Source: Rubellimicrobium thermophilum DSM 16684 (GTDB lineage: Bacteria > Pseudomonadota > Alphaproteobacteria > Rhodobacterales > Rhodobacteraceae). Taken from it: a stretch of DNA of 64,000 bases. The stretch covers positions 62,001 to 126,000 of the forward strand of contig NZ_KE557325.1 of NCBI RefSeq assembly GCF_000442315.1, written 5' to 3'. The position numbers were made by a program, and so were the translations under genes. Below the pieces are notes generated by a model. It was not told where the DNA came from, ran no database searches, and saw only the letters and a list, made by a program, of their open reading frames with translations. Below, piece after piece: positions 51,996 through 61,560 of the stretch. Each line of letters opens with the position of its first letter. The stretch's first letter is position 1.

Positions 51996-52815
51996 GTGCC
52001 AGACGACATGAGAGATGCCCTCTGCCCGCAGACGCGGGCGGCGCTGATTGCCGCTGCCCATGCCGTCGCCGATGCCGCACGGCCCGAGACGCTGCGCCAT
52101 TTCCGCCGCGGCATCGCCGCCGACGACAAGGGGCCGGAAGGGCGCTATGACCCCGTGACGGAGGGGGACCGCGCCGCCGAACGGGCGATGCGCGACGTTC
52201 TGGCCCGGCTGCGTCCGGAGGACGGCATCCTGGGCGAGGAATACGGAAATCGCCCCGGAACCAGCGGGCTGACCTGGGTCCTCGATCCCATCGACGGCAC
52301 GCGCGGCTATCTGTGCGGCACGCCGACCTGGGGGGTGCTCGTCTCGGTCGCGGATGGCCGGGGTCCGCTCTACGGCCTGATCGACCAGCCCTATACGGGC
52401 GAACGTTTCGAGGGGGGGGTTCGGCTTGGCCCGCCTCGTCGGCCCCCATGGCGAGCAGGCGCTGCAGACCGCCGCCCCCCGACCACTGGCCGAGGCGCGG
52501 CTGCTGACCACCTTTCCCGAGATCGGCACTCCGGCCGAACGGGCCGCCTTCGGCCGCGTGGCCGAGCGCGTGCGCCTCGTTCGATACGGGATGGATTGCT
52601 ATGGCTATGCCCTGCTGGCGCTGGGGCAGGTGGATCTGGTGATCGAGGCCGGGCTGCAACCCTATGACGTGCAGGCGCCGATCGCCGTCGTCACGGCCGC
52701 CGGCGGCGTCGCGACCGATTGGGAGGGGCGCCCCGCCCATGGGGGCGGGCGGCTTCTGGCGGCCGCCAATCCGGCGATCCATGCCGAGGCGCTGGCCCTG
52801 CTGGCCGGGGTCTAG
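51996..52815 (+). CDS. Inositol-monophosphatase-family enzyme (possibly histidinol phosphatase), frameshifted
   Basis: About 272 residues after repair. Metal-dependent phosphatase motifs are visible: ILGEEYGNR (Glu ligands), WVLDPIDGTRGYLCG (DPxDGT) and the C-terminal GLQPYDVQAPIAVVTAAGG. The family includes SuhB, CysQ and alphaproteobacterial HisN; the short form resembles HisN, but I cannot settle this. The frame breaks at the G8 run 52412-52419; with seven G it reads ERFEGGFGLARLVGPHGEQ. The start is GTG 51996 with GGAG upstream, or ATG 52008. Its stop codon lies inside a 22-bp tandem duplication shared with the pyrG end. Confidence 0.83.
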
Positions 52816-52855
52816 ACCAGCCGCGCCGATTCCCTAGACCAGCCGCGCCGATTCC
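52812..52855. repeat. 22-bp perfect tandem duplication at convergent gene ends
   Basis: CTAGACCAGCCGCGCCGATT plus CC occurs twice head to tail (52812-52833 and 52834-52855). Each copy encodes the last six pyrG codons with its stop on the minus strand. The left copy also supplies the TAG of the phosphatase gene on the plus strand. Confidence 0.95.
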
Positions 52856-54476
52856 ATCGCCGCCTTCACGAATCCCGCAAAGAGCGGATGCGGATCGAAG
52901 GGCTTGCTCTTGAGCTCGGGGTGAACTGGACGCCGATGAACCAGGGATGCCCCGACCATTCGACGATCTCGGGCAGGCGGCCATCGGGGCTCAGCCCGGT
53001 GAAATGCAACCCCGCCTCCTCCAGCCTCTCGCGATAGGCGATATCCACCTCATAGCGGTGGCGATGGCGCTCCTCGATCTCGGTGGCGCCATAGACCTGG
53101 GCCACCAGGCTCCCCGGCTTGAGCAGGGCCGTATAGGCCCCGAGGCGCATCGTCCCGCCCTTGTCATCGGTCGCCTTGCGCTCGATCACGCGGTTGCCCT
53201 GCACCCATTCCTTGAGGTGATAGACCACCGGGGTGAAGCGTTTCGCCCCGGCCTCGTGATCGAATTCCTCCGATCCCGCATCGGGCAGCTTCGCGACGTT
53301 GCGGCTGGCCTCGATGACGGCCAGCTGCATGCCCAGACAGATGCCGAGATAGGGCACCTTGTGTTCGCGGGCAAAGCGGGCGGCGGCGATCATGCCCTCG
53401 GTCCCCCGTTCGCCAAAGCCGCCGGGCACGAGGATGCCGTCAAAGCGTTCGAGGAAGGGGGCGGGATCCTCGCGCTCGAAGATCTCCGAATCGACCCATT
53501 CGGGGATCACCCGCACCCGGTTGGCCATGCCGCCATGGGTCAGGGCCTCGGCGATCGACTTGTAGGCATCCTCGAGCTGCGTGTACTTGCCCACCACGGC
53601 GATGCGCACCTCGCCCTCGGGATTTTCCAGCCGGTCCATCACATCGATCCATCGGGACAGATTGGGCCGCGGCGCCGGGGCGATGCCGAAGGCGTCGAGC
53701 ACCGCCTGATCCAGCCCCTCGCGGTGATAGGCCAGCGGCGCCTCGTAGATGGATTTCAGGTCGTAGGCGGCGATCACCGCCTCCTTGCGGACATTGCAGA
53801 AGAGGGCGATCTTCTCGCGTTCGCGGTCCGGGATCGGCTGTTCCGAGCGGCAGACCAGGACATCCGGGGTCAGGCCGATGGATTGCAGCTCCTTGACGCT
53901 GTGCTGGGTGGGCTTGGTCTTCAGCTCGCCGGAGGCGGACAGATAGGGCAGCAGCGTCAGATGCATCAGGATGCACTGGCCGCGGGGGCGCTCGTGGATG
54001 AACTGGCGGATCGCCTCGAAGAAGGGCAGACCCTCGATATCGCCGACCGTGCCGCCGATCTCGCACAGCATGAAATCGGTCTCGTCCTCGCCGATCCGGA
54101 GGAAGTCCTTGATCTCGTTGGTGACATGGGGGATCACCTGGATCGTCTTGCCCAGATAGTCGCCGCGCCGCTCCTTCTCGAGGACGTTGGAATAGATGCG
54201 CCCGGCCGAGATGGAATCGGTTCGCCGGGCTGCGACCCCCGTGAAGCGTTCGTAATGGCCCAGATCGAGGTCCGTCTCTGCCCCGTCATCGGTCACGAAG
54301 ACCTCGCCATGTTCGAAGGGCGACATGGTGCCGGGATCGACATTCAGATAGGGGTCCAGCTTGCGCAGTCGCACCGAGAAGCCCCGCGCCTGCAGGAGCG
54401 CCCCCAGCGCCGCCGAGGCCAGCCCCTTGCCGAGCGAGGAGACCACGCCGCCGGTGATGAAGACATAGCGTGCCAT
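52834..54476 (-). CDS. pyrG: CTP synthase, frameshifted near C-terminus
   Basis: About 547 residues. Aminates UTP to CTP with glutamine. The synthetase domain [40 protein letters not shown] and the class I glutamine amidotransferase domain with nucleophile Cys in [18 protein letters not shown] are present. Near the end the frame shifts: one base missing near 52921-52927 (coding strand CAGTTCACCCCGAG) turns the expected [19 protein letters not shown] into noise. The repaired tail runs to the TAG at 52836-52834. The gene is normally essential, so error is likely. Confidence 0.95.
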
Positions 54477-54607
54477 GACGGTCCCCCGTGGTTCCTTCGA
54501 AACGGTCGCTGCGAATCGGTCCGGCGCGCCGGTCGGTCTGCGCCGCCACGGGGCTTCGTCCTAGCCCGGAACGCCCCGTGAACGCAACCGGACTGGCGAG
54601 GAGATCC

Positions 54608-54973
54608 TCAGTCCCCTTCGGGAACGAGAGGCGCCACCGGCGGGGGCAGCAGATCGGCCCCCGATCCCAGATCGGGCACGGCCGGGGCGGCTTCGTCCTC
54701 CCCGGCGGAGGCAGGCAGGTCGAGCCCGATCTGATCCACGACCGAGGCCGTCGCTGACCGTTCGGCCGCCAGGATCGTGAGGGCAAGCGAGGCCGCCATG
54801 AAGGCGCCGCCCAGCCACCATGTCAGCTTGCCCAGTGCCGTGGCCTGGGCGCGTCCCGTCATCACGCCGCCGACCCCCATGCCGAGTCCTCCGCCCTCGG
54901 ACCGCTGGATCAGGACGATCCCGATCAGCGCCAGCGCAAGCAGGAGCAGGATGACGAGCAGGACGGTTTCCAT
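54608..54973 (-). CDS. secG: Preprotein translocase subunit SecG
   Basis: A 121-residue protein with two membrane helices (METVLLVILLLLALALIGIV, LTWWLGGAFMAASLALTILA) around the conserved IQRSEGGGLGMG loop, plus a Pro/Ala-rich C-terminal tail typical of alphaproteobacteria. It assists SecYE-dependent export. The start at 54973 follows GGAGG. It lies upstream of pyrG on the same strand, the common order in this group. Confidence 0.93.
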   Translation of the reverse strand: METVLLVILLLLALALIGIVLIQRSEGGGLGMGVGGVMTGRAQATALGKLTWWLGGAFMAASLALTILAAERSATASVVDQIGLDLPASAGEDEAAPAVPDLGSGADLLPPPVAPLVPEGD

Positions 54974-55497
54974 GAAGCCTCCGGGGGCGGTGCGGCAGGC
55001 GCCGGGACGGTGCAACGCAAGGCTTCTAGTGATCCCTCGTCCCCCCGGCAAGCCCCGGCGGCGTCCTGCCGCGCATGCCCTCCGCGCATGCCCGGCCCGA
55101 GACAGCCGGCGTTCACGGTTTGTTAACCTTTTCATGCGATACCGGATCCGTGATGCCCCCGAATCGAAAGGATCCCCATGCAGACTGCCTTTCCCCCTTT
55201 CTCCCCTGCGCCTCCGTTTCCCCTTCGCGCGCCGCCTTTCGTGCATCGCCTCGTGCATCGCCGTGCCTCTGGCCATCTCCGGGTCTGACGGGCGTCCTGT
55301 CCGGTCTGCCCGGCCTCTCCGGTCCCGGGGTCCGCTGGCCGGCGATGCGGGCCGGGATGCGCGCCCGATCCCCCTGATCCTGCGGGGCTGCCGGCAGGGT
55401 GGATGGCAGGCAGGGGGCGCCTTTCGTCCTGCCTCCTTTTCCCCTCGCCCTCGCGCCGTTATAGGGGGCGCGTTTGCCGGCAAGCGGGAGAGGGATC
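54974..55497. other. Divergent region between secG and purA
   Basis: 524 bases. An AT-rich patch at 55115-55142 contains TTGTTAACCTTTTC, a CtrA half-site-like TTAACC. A frame following the ATG at 55178 starts MQTAFPPFSP with a ribosome site (GAAAGGATCCCC) but ends after about 35 residues and matches nothing I know. No gene is called. Confidence 0.5.
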
Positions 55498-56787
55498 ATG
55501 GCCAACGTCGCCGTCGTGGGCTGCCAGTGGGGCGACGAGGGGAAGGGAAAGATCGTTGACTGGCTGTCCGAACGCGCCGGCATCGTCGTGCGCTTCCAGG
55601 GCGGCCACAATGCGGGCCATACCCTTGTCATCGACGGGACCACCTACAAGCTGTCGCTCCTGCCCTCGGGGGTGGTGCGCGGCAAACCTTCGGTGATCGG
55701 CAATGGTGTCGTGCTCGATCCCTGGGCCCTGCTGGACGAGATCGACCGCCTGGCCGCTCAGGGGGTGCGTGTCACGCCCGACACGCTCATGGTGGCCGAG
55801 AATGCCCCGCTCATCCTGCCTCTCCATGGCGAGCTGGACCGCGCGCGCGAGGCGCAGGCCGGCGCGGCGCGGATCGGCACCACGGGGCGCGGCATCGGCC
55901 CCGCCTATGAGGACAAGGTCGGCCGGCGCACGATCCGCGTGGCGGATCTGGCCGATGCGGCGACGCTCGATCTGCGGCTTGACCGCCTGCTGCTGCATCA
56001 CGATGCGCTGCGCCGGGGTCTCGGCCTGCCCCCCGTGGACCGCGAAGCCCTGCGTACCGCGCTGCTGGAGGTGGCTCCCCGCCTGCTGCCCTATGCCCGT
56101 CCCGTCTGGCGCGTCCTGAACGAGGCGCGCCGCCGGGGCGAACGCATCCTGTTCGAGGGGGCGCAGGGCGCGCTTCTCGACATCGATTTCGGCACCTATC
56201 CCTTCGTCACCTCCTCCAACACGCTGGCGGGGATGGCGGCCACGGGGACGGGGCTGGGGCCGACAGCGATCGACTTCGTGCTCGGTATCGTCAAGGCCTA
56301 CACGACACGGGTGGGGGAGGGACCCTTCCCGACCGAGCTGCACGACGCCGACGGCGAGCGTCTGGGCACGCGCGGGCATGAATTCGGCACCGTCACGGGG
56401 CGCAAGCGACGCTGTGGATGGTTCGATGCGGTCCTCGTGCGGCAGACCTGTGCCACCTCGGGGGTCACCGGCATCGCGCTGACCAAGCTCGACGTGCTGG
56501 ACGGTTTCGAGAGGCTGCGGATCTGCACCGGCTACGAACTCGATGGCGAGAGGCTGGATGCCCTGCCTGCCGCGGCCGACCGCCAGGCCCGCCTGCGCCC
56601 GATCTACGAGGAGATGGACGGATGGGCAGAGTCGACCGCCGGGGCGCGGTCCTGGGCCGATCTGCCCGCACAGGCCATCAAGTATGTCCGGCGTATCGAG
56701 GAGCTGATCCAGTGTCCGGTCGCCCTCGTCTCCACCTCGCCCGAGCGGGACGACACGATCCTCGTCACCGACCCCTTCGCGGACTGA
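55498..56787 (+). CDS. purA: Adenylosuccinate synthetase
   Basis: A 429-residue enzyme converting IMP and aspartate to adenylosuccinate with GTP. Visible are the P-loop [11 protein letters not shown] (near residue 8), [34 protein letters not shown], the IMP loop [20 protein letters not shown] and [12 protein letters not shown]. The ATG at 55498 follows GGGAGAGGG. A TTATAG at 55459-55464 may be its -10 element. Confidence 0.97.
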   Translation: MANVAVVGCQWGDEGKGKIVDWLSERAGIVVRFQGGHNAGHTLVIDGTTYKLSLLPSGVVRGKPSVIGNGVVLDPWALLDEIDRLAAQGVRVTPDTLMVAENAPLILPLHGELDRAREAQAGAARIGTTGRGIGPAYEDKVGRRTIRVADLADAATLDLRLDRLLLHHDALRRGLGLPPVDREALRTALLEVAPRLLPYARPVWRVLNEARRRGERILFEGAQGALLDIDFGTYPFVTSSNTLAGMAATGTGLGPTAIDFVLGIVKAYTTRVGEGPFPTELHDADGERLGTRGHEFGTVTGRKRRCGWFDAVLVRQTCATSGVTGIALTKLDVLDGFERLRICTGYELDGERLDALPAAADRQARLRPIYEEMDGWAESTAGARSWADLPAQAIKYVRRIEELIQCPVALVSTSPERDDTILVTDPFAD

Positions 56788-56792
56788 CGCCG

Positions 56793-57041
56793 ATGGCCCT
56801 GTCCTACCGCGCCCGCCGGATCTGGTCCCTGGTGGTCCTTCTGATCGGGCTGCCGCTGTGGATCGTGCTGGCGGTGACGGGGGTGGACTGGCTGCGCGAA
56901 TGGGCGGGGCGCCCCGTGTGGTGGCTGGAGTTCCTGATCTTTGTCGCCCTGGGGATCGTCTGGGCGCTGCCCTTCCGCGGCATCTTCCGCGGCGTGGGGC
57001 GCGGGGATCCGGACGCAGGGCCGCAGGAAGGACAGGAATGA
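56793..57041 (+). CDS. DUF2842 membrane protein
   Basis: 82 residues with two membrane helices (RRIWSLVVLLIGLPLWIVLA and WWLEFLIFVALGIVWALPF) separated by a short loop, matching DUF2842, an alphaproteobacterial family of unknown role. It follows purA by five bases and is probably cotranscribed. Confidence 0.88.
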   Translation: MALSYRARRIWSLVVLLIGLPLWIVLAVTGVDWLREWAGRPVWWLEFLIFVALGIVWALPFRGIFRGVGRGDPDAGPQEGQE

Positions 57042-57045
57042 CAGG

Positions 57046-57071
57046 GGGGGGGCGAAGCGCCCCGCCCCCCC
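57046..57071. terminator. Two-way hairpin terminator between DUF2842 and conserved hypothetical gene
   Basis: A perfect 9-bp stem, GGGGGGGCG (57046-57054) and CGCCCCCCC (57063-57071), with an 8-base loop. It sits between two converging genes whose stops are 52 bases apart. The T tract is short. Confidence 0.6.
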
Positions 57072-57093
57072 TTCCGAGATGGGATCGCCGCCG

Positions 57094-59185
57094 TCAGCCG
57101 GCGCGGCGGTCGGGGTGAAAGCGGCTGTCGCCGGCCACCGCGAAACGTCCGCCCCGGACGCGCATGATGCGCCCCGTGCGCAAGAGGATCCCGAAGGAGC
57201 GCAGCCCGTCCTCGCGCGAGACGGGATGAGGGCTCGCCTCATGGAGCTTGTCGAGGATCTGGGGCCGCGAGAAATCCTCGGCCCCTTCGACGACGCTGGT
57301 ATAGACGGCCGCCGCTTCCAGGATGTCGGTCAGCGAGGTGGCCCCCATCTCGGCGGCGAAGGCCGCGAAGGAGCCGGTCGTCCGGGCCGCCGTGGCGGCT
57401 CGGGCAGGTGGGGCGGTCCGGGCGGACGGGGCAGAGGATGCCGCCGCCGCGGCCTCGGCGGTGATGCGGTCGAGCATCACCCGGCGCGGCCGCACCGGTT
57501 GGACGGGCGCAGGACGGGGCTGACGGGCCGGGGCCGGCTTCGCCTCCTCGGTCAGGTCCACGCGCTGGCTGGCCACGAGCTTGAGCGGCGCCGGGCGGGG
57601 CCGTTCCCCCCGCGCGGCCGCAGCGGGCAGGGGGCGCCGCGGGTGCACGACCTGCCGCAGATCGTCGCGGAAGGCGTCCTGGCGGTTCTCGGCCCGGCCG
57701 CTGGGATCGGTCTCGCCCAGCCGCCGTGCCGCTTCGGTCGCGGCGACCGCCGCCTTGAGCTGGGCGATGGCCTCCCGCCGACGCTGCGCCTCGGGATCGG
57801 CCAGGACGGCGTCGGTGCGCGAGATGATCCGGGACAGCGCGGCTTCGTCCGCCTCGGGGGTCCGGCCCAGGATGGGATGGGCGGAGACAGGCCGCAGGGG
57901 AATGGCCTCAGAGGGGGGCTCTGCCTCTGCCCCGGCCGGAGAGGCGGCCGCCGCCGCCCCGGTCGGTTCCCGTGCTTCGGCCTGCGCATCGTCCTGTGGG
58001 CCGGGCTGCCCGTCGTTCCCTGCGTCGTCCCGCGCGATCACCGTTCCTTCGATCACCGTATCCGCATCGGCGGCGAACAGGTTCTCCACCGCGCGGGGGC
58101 GCCCCCCTTCCTCGGCCATGTCCGGCTCGTCGGTCCACAGCAGCGCCGGATCGTCCCCCCTCTGCTCGGAGGCCGGCACGGCCTCTGCCTCGGGCGGTTC
58201 GGAGGCGGAGGCTTCGGGGGCCGAGGATCCGGGATCCACCATGGCCAGCTCGGCCTCGAGGGCCGCCAGTTCCGCCTGAAGCGCGGCCTCGGCCTCGGGC
58301 GAGAGCCCGGAAGCCGGCGCCGCCTCGCCCTGCGGGGTGGCGTCGTCGGCCGTCTGGTCTCCGGCGGGGGGTTCTCCGGTCGAGGCGGTCCCGAGCGCCC
58401 TGCCGGTCTCATCCCCCGGATCCGGCATCACGCTCGCCGGCACGTCCGTTTCCCTGTCCTCCGGCCTTGCGGCCCCGGCCGTCCCGGCAGCGGCCAGAGC
58501 CTGCTCCAGGGCAGCCCGTCGGAGGCGCAGGACACGGGGCCTGTGCGGCTGATCGGCGGCCATGGTCTTCCCGGTCTCTTCGGGCGGCTCTGCGACGGCG
58601 GCCGCGGTTCCGCTGCCACCGGCGGCAGGACGGGCATCCCGATCAGGGGACAGGGCAGGGTCCCGGGCCGTCGCGATGGCAGGTTGGGCCGTCGCCCCCT
58701 CTCCGTCGTCCCGGCCCGCGCGGCCGACGACAGCCCGGATGCGGTCGAGCCCGGGTGGCCAGGCCGTCTTCTCCGGCGGGCGGTGGCATCGGGGAGGGCG
58801 GCACGGCCCCGGCGGCAGGACGGTCTTCGGAAAGGGTGGGACTTCGGGCCGTCGCCCCGGCCGGCGCGGCGGGATCGAGGGGCAGGCCGGCCTCCGCCTG
58901 TGGCCGGGGAGGATCGGATTCACCAAGCGGCCCGGCCGCGCGCAGCACCAGCCCCGATGTGCCCATCCGGGCCTCGACCCGACGTGCGATCTCCCGTTCG
59001 GCGATGCGCGCCAGCATCTCCGGGTCGGGGGTGGGCGGCGTGGCGCCGAAATAGCGGTCGTCGGCGGCCAGATCCCGGAAATACTCCGCGATGGCCTTCA
59101 TCGTCCCGAAGGCATCATCGAATCCCTCGAGCGTGCAGGAGAACGTCCCGTAGGAGACGGTGAGAATCTTGTGGGATCCGACCAT
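57094..59185 (-). CDS. Conserved Rhodobacteraceae protein with disordered centre, frameshifted
   Basis: About 697 residues after repair. The N-terminus [20 protein letters not shown] with [20 protein letters not shown] is strongly conserved in the group. The middle (about 100-450) is an Ala/Pro/Glu-rich disordered region. The C-terminal 120 residues ([39 protein letters not shown]) form an ordered helical domain. The frame changes near 58765-58785, within the disordered part, so one indel is inferred. Orthologues are sometimes labelled lipoprotein or chemotaxis protein, but no such signature is visible here. Function unknown. Confidence 0.75.
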
Positions 59186-59263
59186 GATGATGCTCGCTCT
59201 ACTACCAGTGCAGCCATGAAAGGTTATGTCGGATTGAGCCGAAAGGCAGGGCAAGGGGGGCAG

Positions 59264-59994
59264 ATGCGGGGTTCTTTTCGTGACGGAGTCGGGGCGTCGT
59301 CTGCGGCTGGTGGACAATCCGCCGCAGACGGGGTCATCGTTCATGCCCAGGAGGGGGTCACGCTTGCCGGGGGGGCGGCCTTTGACGGCGGGGACCTGCG
59401 CGACTCGCTTGCCCTGGCGCCGCGGCTGGTGGCCGCCGATGGCGGCGCGGACCGTCTGCTTGCGCTCGGCGCCCTGCCGGAGGCGGTGATCGGCGACATG
59501 GACAGCCTGTCCGCGGCTGCGCGCGTCCGCCTGACAGGGCGCCTCCATCCCGTGCCCGAGCAGGAGACAACCGATTTCGACAAGGCCCTGACGCGCATCC
59601 GCGCCCCTCTGGTCATCGGCCTCGGCTTCACGGGCGGACGGATCGATCATGAACTGGCCGCCTTCCACAGCCTCGTGCTGCGGGCGGACCGACCCTGCCT
59701 GCTTCTGGGGCAGAGACGCTGGCCCTGCATTGTCCGCCGCGGCTCGATCTCGCCCTGGCGCCGGGGACGCCCGTCTCGCTGTTTCCGCTGGGCGAGGTCA
59801 TGGTCGGTTCGGCGGGGCTGCGCTGGCCGACGGGGGGGCTGCGCTTCTCTCCGCTGTGCCGCATCGGCACCTCGAACGAGGCCCTGGGGCCGGTGCAGCT
59901 CAGGCCGGATCGGCCGGGGATGCTGCTCCTCCTGCCGCGCGAGACCTTGCAGGGGACGGTCCGGGCCCTGACCGCCGCGCCCCGCTGGACCTGA
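59264..59994 (+). CDS. thiN: Thiamine pyrophosphokinase, frameshifted
   Basis: About 243 residues after repair. Transfers pyrophosphate from ATP to thiamine. Visible are [18 protein letters not shown], the metal site [21 protein letters not shown] and [15 protein letters not shown]. The frame breaks in the G4 run 59707-59710; with five G the protein continues [20 protein letters not shown] and ends [15 protein letters not shown]. The ATG at 59264 follows AAGGGGGG; the frame is open further upstream (ATG at 59216). It is divergent from the conserved disordered-protein gene. Confidence 0.85.
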
Positions 59995-60086
59995 CCGTCA
60001 CGGCCTCCGGTCAGCCTGTCGCATGGCCCGACCCAACCGCTCATGCTAGGCCGCGGGCCATCAGGAACCCCAGGGGATCACAACCG

Positions 60087-60594
60087 ATGCTTCGCACTGC
60101 GCTCGCTGCCCTGCTGCTGTCTGCCGCGTCCGGCCCTGGCCGCAGGGGTGGAGGTGCATGAGGCCTATGCCATTTCCGCCATGCCGGGGGCCCGTTCCGG
60201 CGCGGCCTTCATGATCATCCACAATCACGGTGGCCCGGATGACCGGCTGCTGGCTGCCCGCTCTCCCGCGGCCGAGCGGGTGGAAATCCACACCCATGTC
60301 ATGGAGGACGGCATCGCCCGCATGACCAGGGTGGAGGAGCCGCTTCCCCTGCCTGCGGATGGCGAGATCGTCATGGAACGCGGCGGCCTGCATGTGATGT
60401 TCCTCGGCCTGACGGAGAGCTGGGAGGACGGGGACATCGTTCCCCTGACGCTCGTCTTCGAGAAGGCGGGCGAGATCACGATCGACGTGCCGGTGGACCT
60501 TGATCGCCTGGACGGGGAAGCGCCGGGCGGGGCCTCGGGCATGGATCATGGCGCCGGCCATGGCATGGATCACGGGATGGGGCAGGGCGGCTGA
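60087..60594 (+). CDS. Periplasmic copper chaperone PCu(A)C, frameshifted signal peptide
   Basis: About 168 residues after repair. The DUF461 fold delivers Cu(I) to cytochrome oxidase in the periplasm. Metal-binding residues are seen in EIHTHVMEDGIARM and ERGGLHVMFLGL, and a His/Met-rich tail (MDHGAGHGMDHGMGQGG) adds further copper sites. The signal peptide MLRTALAALLLSAA lies in one frame and the mature part (PALAAGVEVHEAYAIS) in the next; one extra base near 60128-60135 (GCGTCCGG) explains this. Confidence 0.85.
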
Positions 60595-60651
60595 TTCCCC
60601 TTGCCGGAGCCGGGAGAGCCCCGCCCCGGCGGGGCCCCTTCGGGACGCGGC

Positions 60652-61233
60652 TCAGGACGCGGCATCGGGGCCCGGATGCCGGTCGGCGCGGGGAGCGAAG
60701 CTGCCGTAGCGGCCGCCATGGAACACGAGCGGTTCGGCCTCGCTCCGCATCGCCTCGAAGACGCGGCCCACGAGGATCGCATGATCCCCCCCGTCGAAGA
60801 CGGCATGGCGCCGGCACAGGAAGCGGGCATGGCAGCCGCCGATCAGGGGCAGTCCCTCCGGACCCGTGAGGAAGGGCATGTCGACCGGATCTGCCCGCAC
60901 GAAGGCATCGCAGACGGCCTGCTGATCGGCAGCGAGGACATGGATGGCAAAGGCCTCCGCCTCGACGAAGACGCCGAAGCGGCGCGAGGCGCGGGCCGGC
61001 GACCACAGCACGAGCGGCGGGTCCAGCGACAGCGAGGCAAAGCTGTTGGCCGTGATGCCGACGGGCCGGCCGTCGCGGCCGCGCGTGGTGACCACGGTCA
61101 CGCCGGTGGCGAAGGCCCCCAGCGCGCGGCGGAAGGCGCGCGGATCCGCCTCGGGGCGGAAGGCCGGGGGCAGGGCGGGGACGCGGGTCAGGAGACGACC
61201 TCCTCGGAATGCGTCACGACCGGGCGGCAGCAA
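60652..61233 (-). CDS. Flavin reductase-like domain protein
   Basis: About 193 residues of the DIM6/NTAB family: PRAFRRALGAFATGVTVVTT, VGITANSFASLSLDPPLVL, FAIHVLAAD and a C-terminal GGRYGSFAPR. Such proteins bind FMN and supply reduced flavin to a partner monooxygenase or act alone as oxidoreductases. No in-frame ATG precedes the domain; candidates are TTG at 61233 or CTG at 61191, the latter with GAGGAGG upstream. Its 5' end overlaps the monooxygenase-like gene by 20 bases under the longer start. Confidence 0.82.
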   Translation of the reverse strand: MLPPGRDAFRGGRLLTRVPALPPAFRPEADPRAFRRALGAFATGVTVVTTRGRDGRPVGITANSFASLSLDPPLVLWSPARASRRFGVFVEAEAFAIHVLAADQQAVCDAFVRADPVDMPFLTGPEGLPLIGGCHARFLCRRHAVFDGGDHAILVGRVFEAMRSEAEPLVFHGGRYGSFAPRADRHPGPDAAS

Positions 61234-61474
61234 AGAAGGGAGAGACGAGCGCGCGCCAGCGCCCGAAGGCCTCCGAGCCGCGGAAGCCTTCGGTGTGATC
61301 CTCGAGCCGCTCCCAGCGGACGAGCAGGCGATAGCGTGCCGGATCCTCGATCACACGGTGGAGCGACAGGCCCAGACAGCCCGGAGAGGCCTGGAAGAGG
61401 GGGCGTGCCTCACGGACGGCGGCCTCGAAGGCGGGGCCATCGGTGACGACGAATTCGGCAGTCTCGAGGATCAT
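61214..61474 (-). CDS. Antibiotic biosynthesis monooxygenase (ABM) domain protein
   Basis: An 86-residue ferredoxin-like ABM protein: ILETAEFVVTDGPAFEAAVR, GCLGLSLHRVIEDPARYRLL and WERLEDHTEGFRGSEAF. Members act as small dimeric cofactor-free oxygenases or quinone reductases, and many have unknown substrates. It lies just upstream of the flavin reductase on the same strand, so the two may form a small redox unit. Confidence 0.82.
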   Translation of the reverse strand: MILETAEFVVTDGPAFEAAVREARPLFQASPGCLGLSLHRVIEDPARYRLLVRWERLEDHTEGFRGSEAFGRWRALVSPFFAAARS

Positions 61475-61560
61475 GGGGCCTCCGGCAGGGATTCGGGACG
61501 GCAAGGTGGAACGTCTGTCCCGCGCCGTCCAGTCCCTTCGGCTCCGGCCGCCCCTCCGGC

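Noticed and set aside
55178-55290. Small gene with signal peptide upstream of purA
   Set aside because: The frame closes after about 35 residues and hydrophobic stretches are in another frame; no homology recognised.
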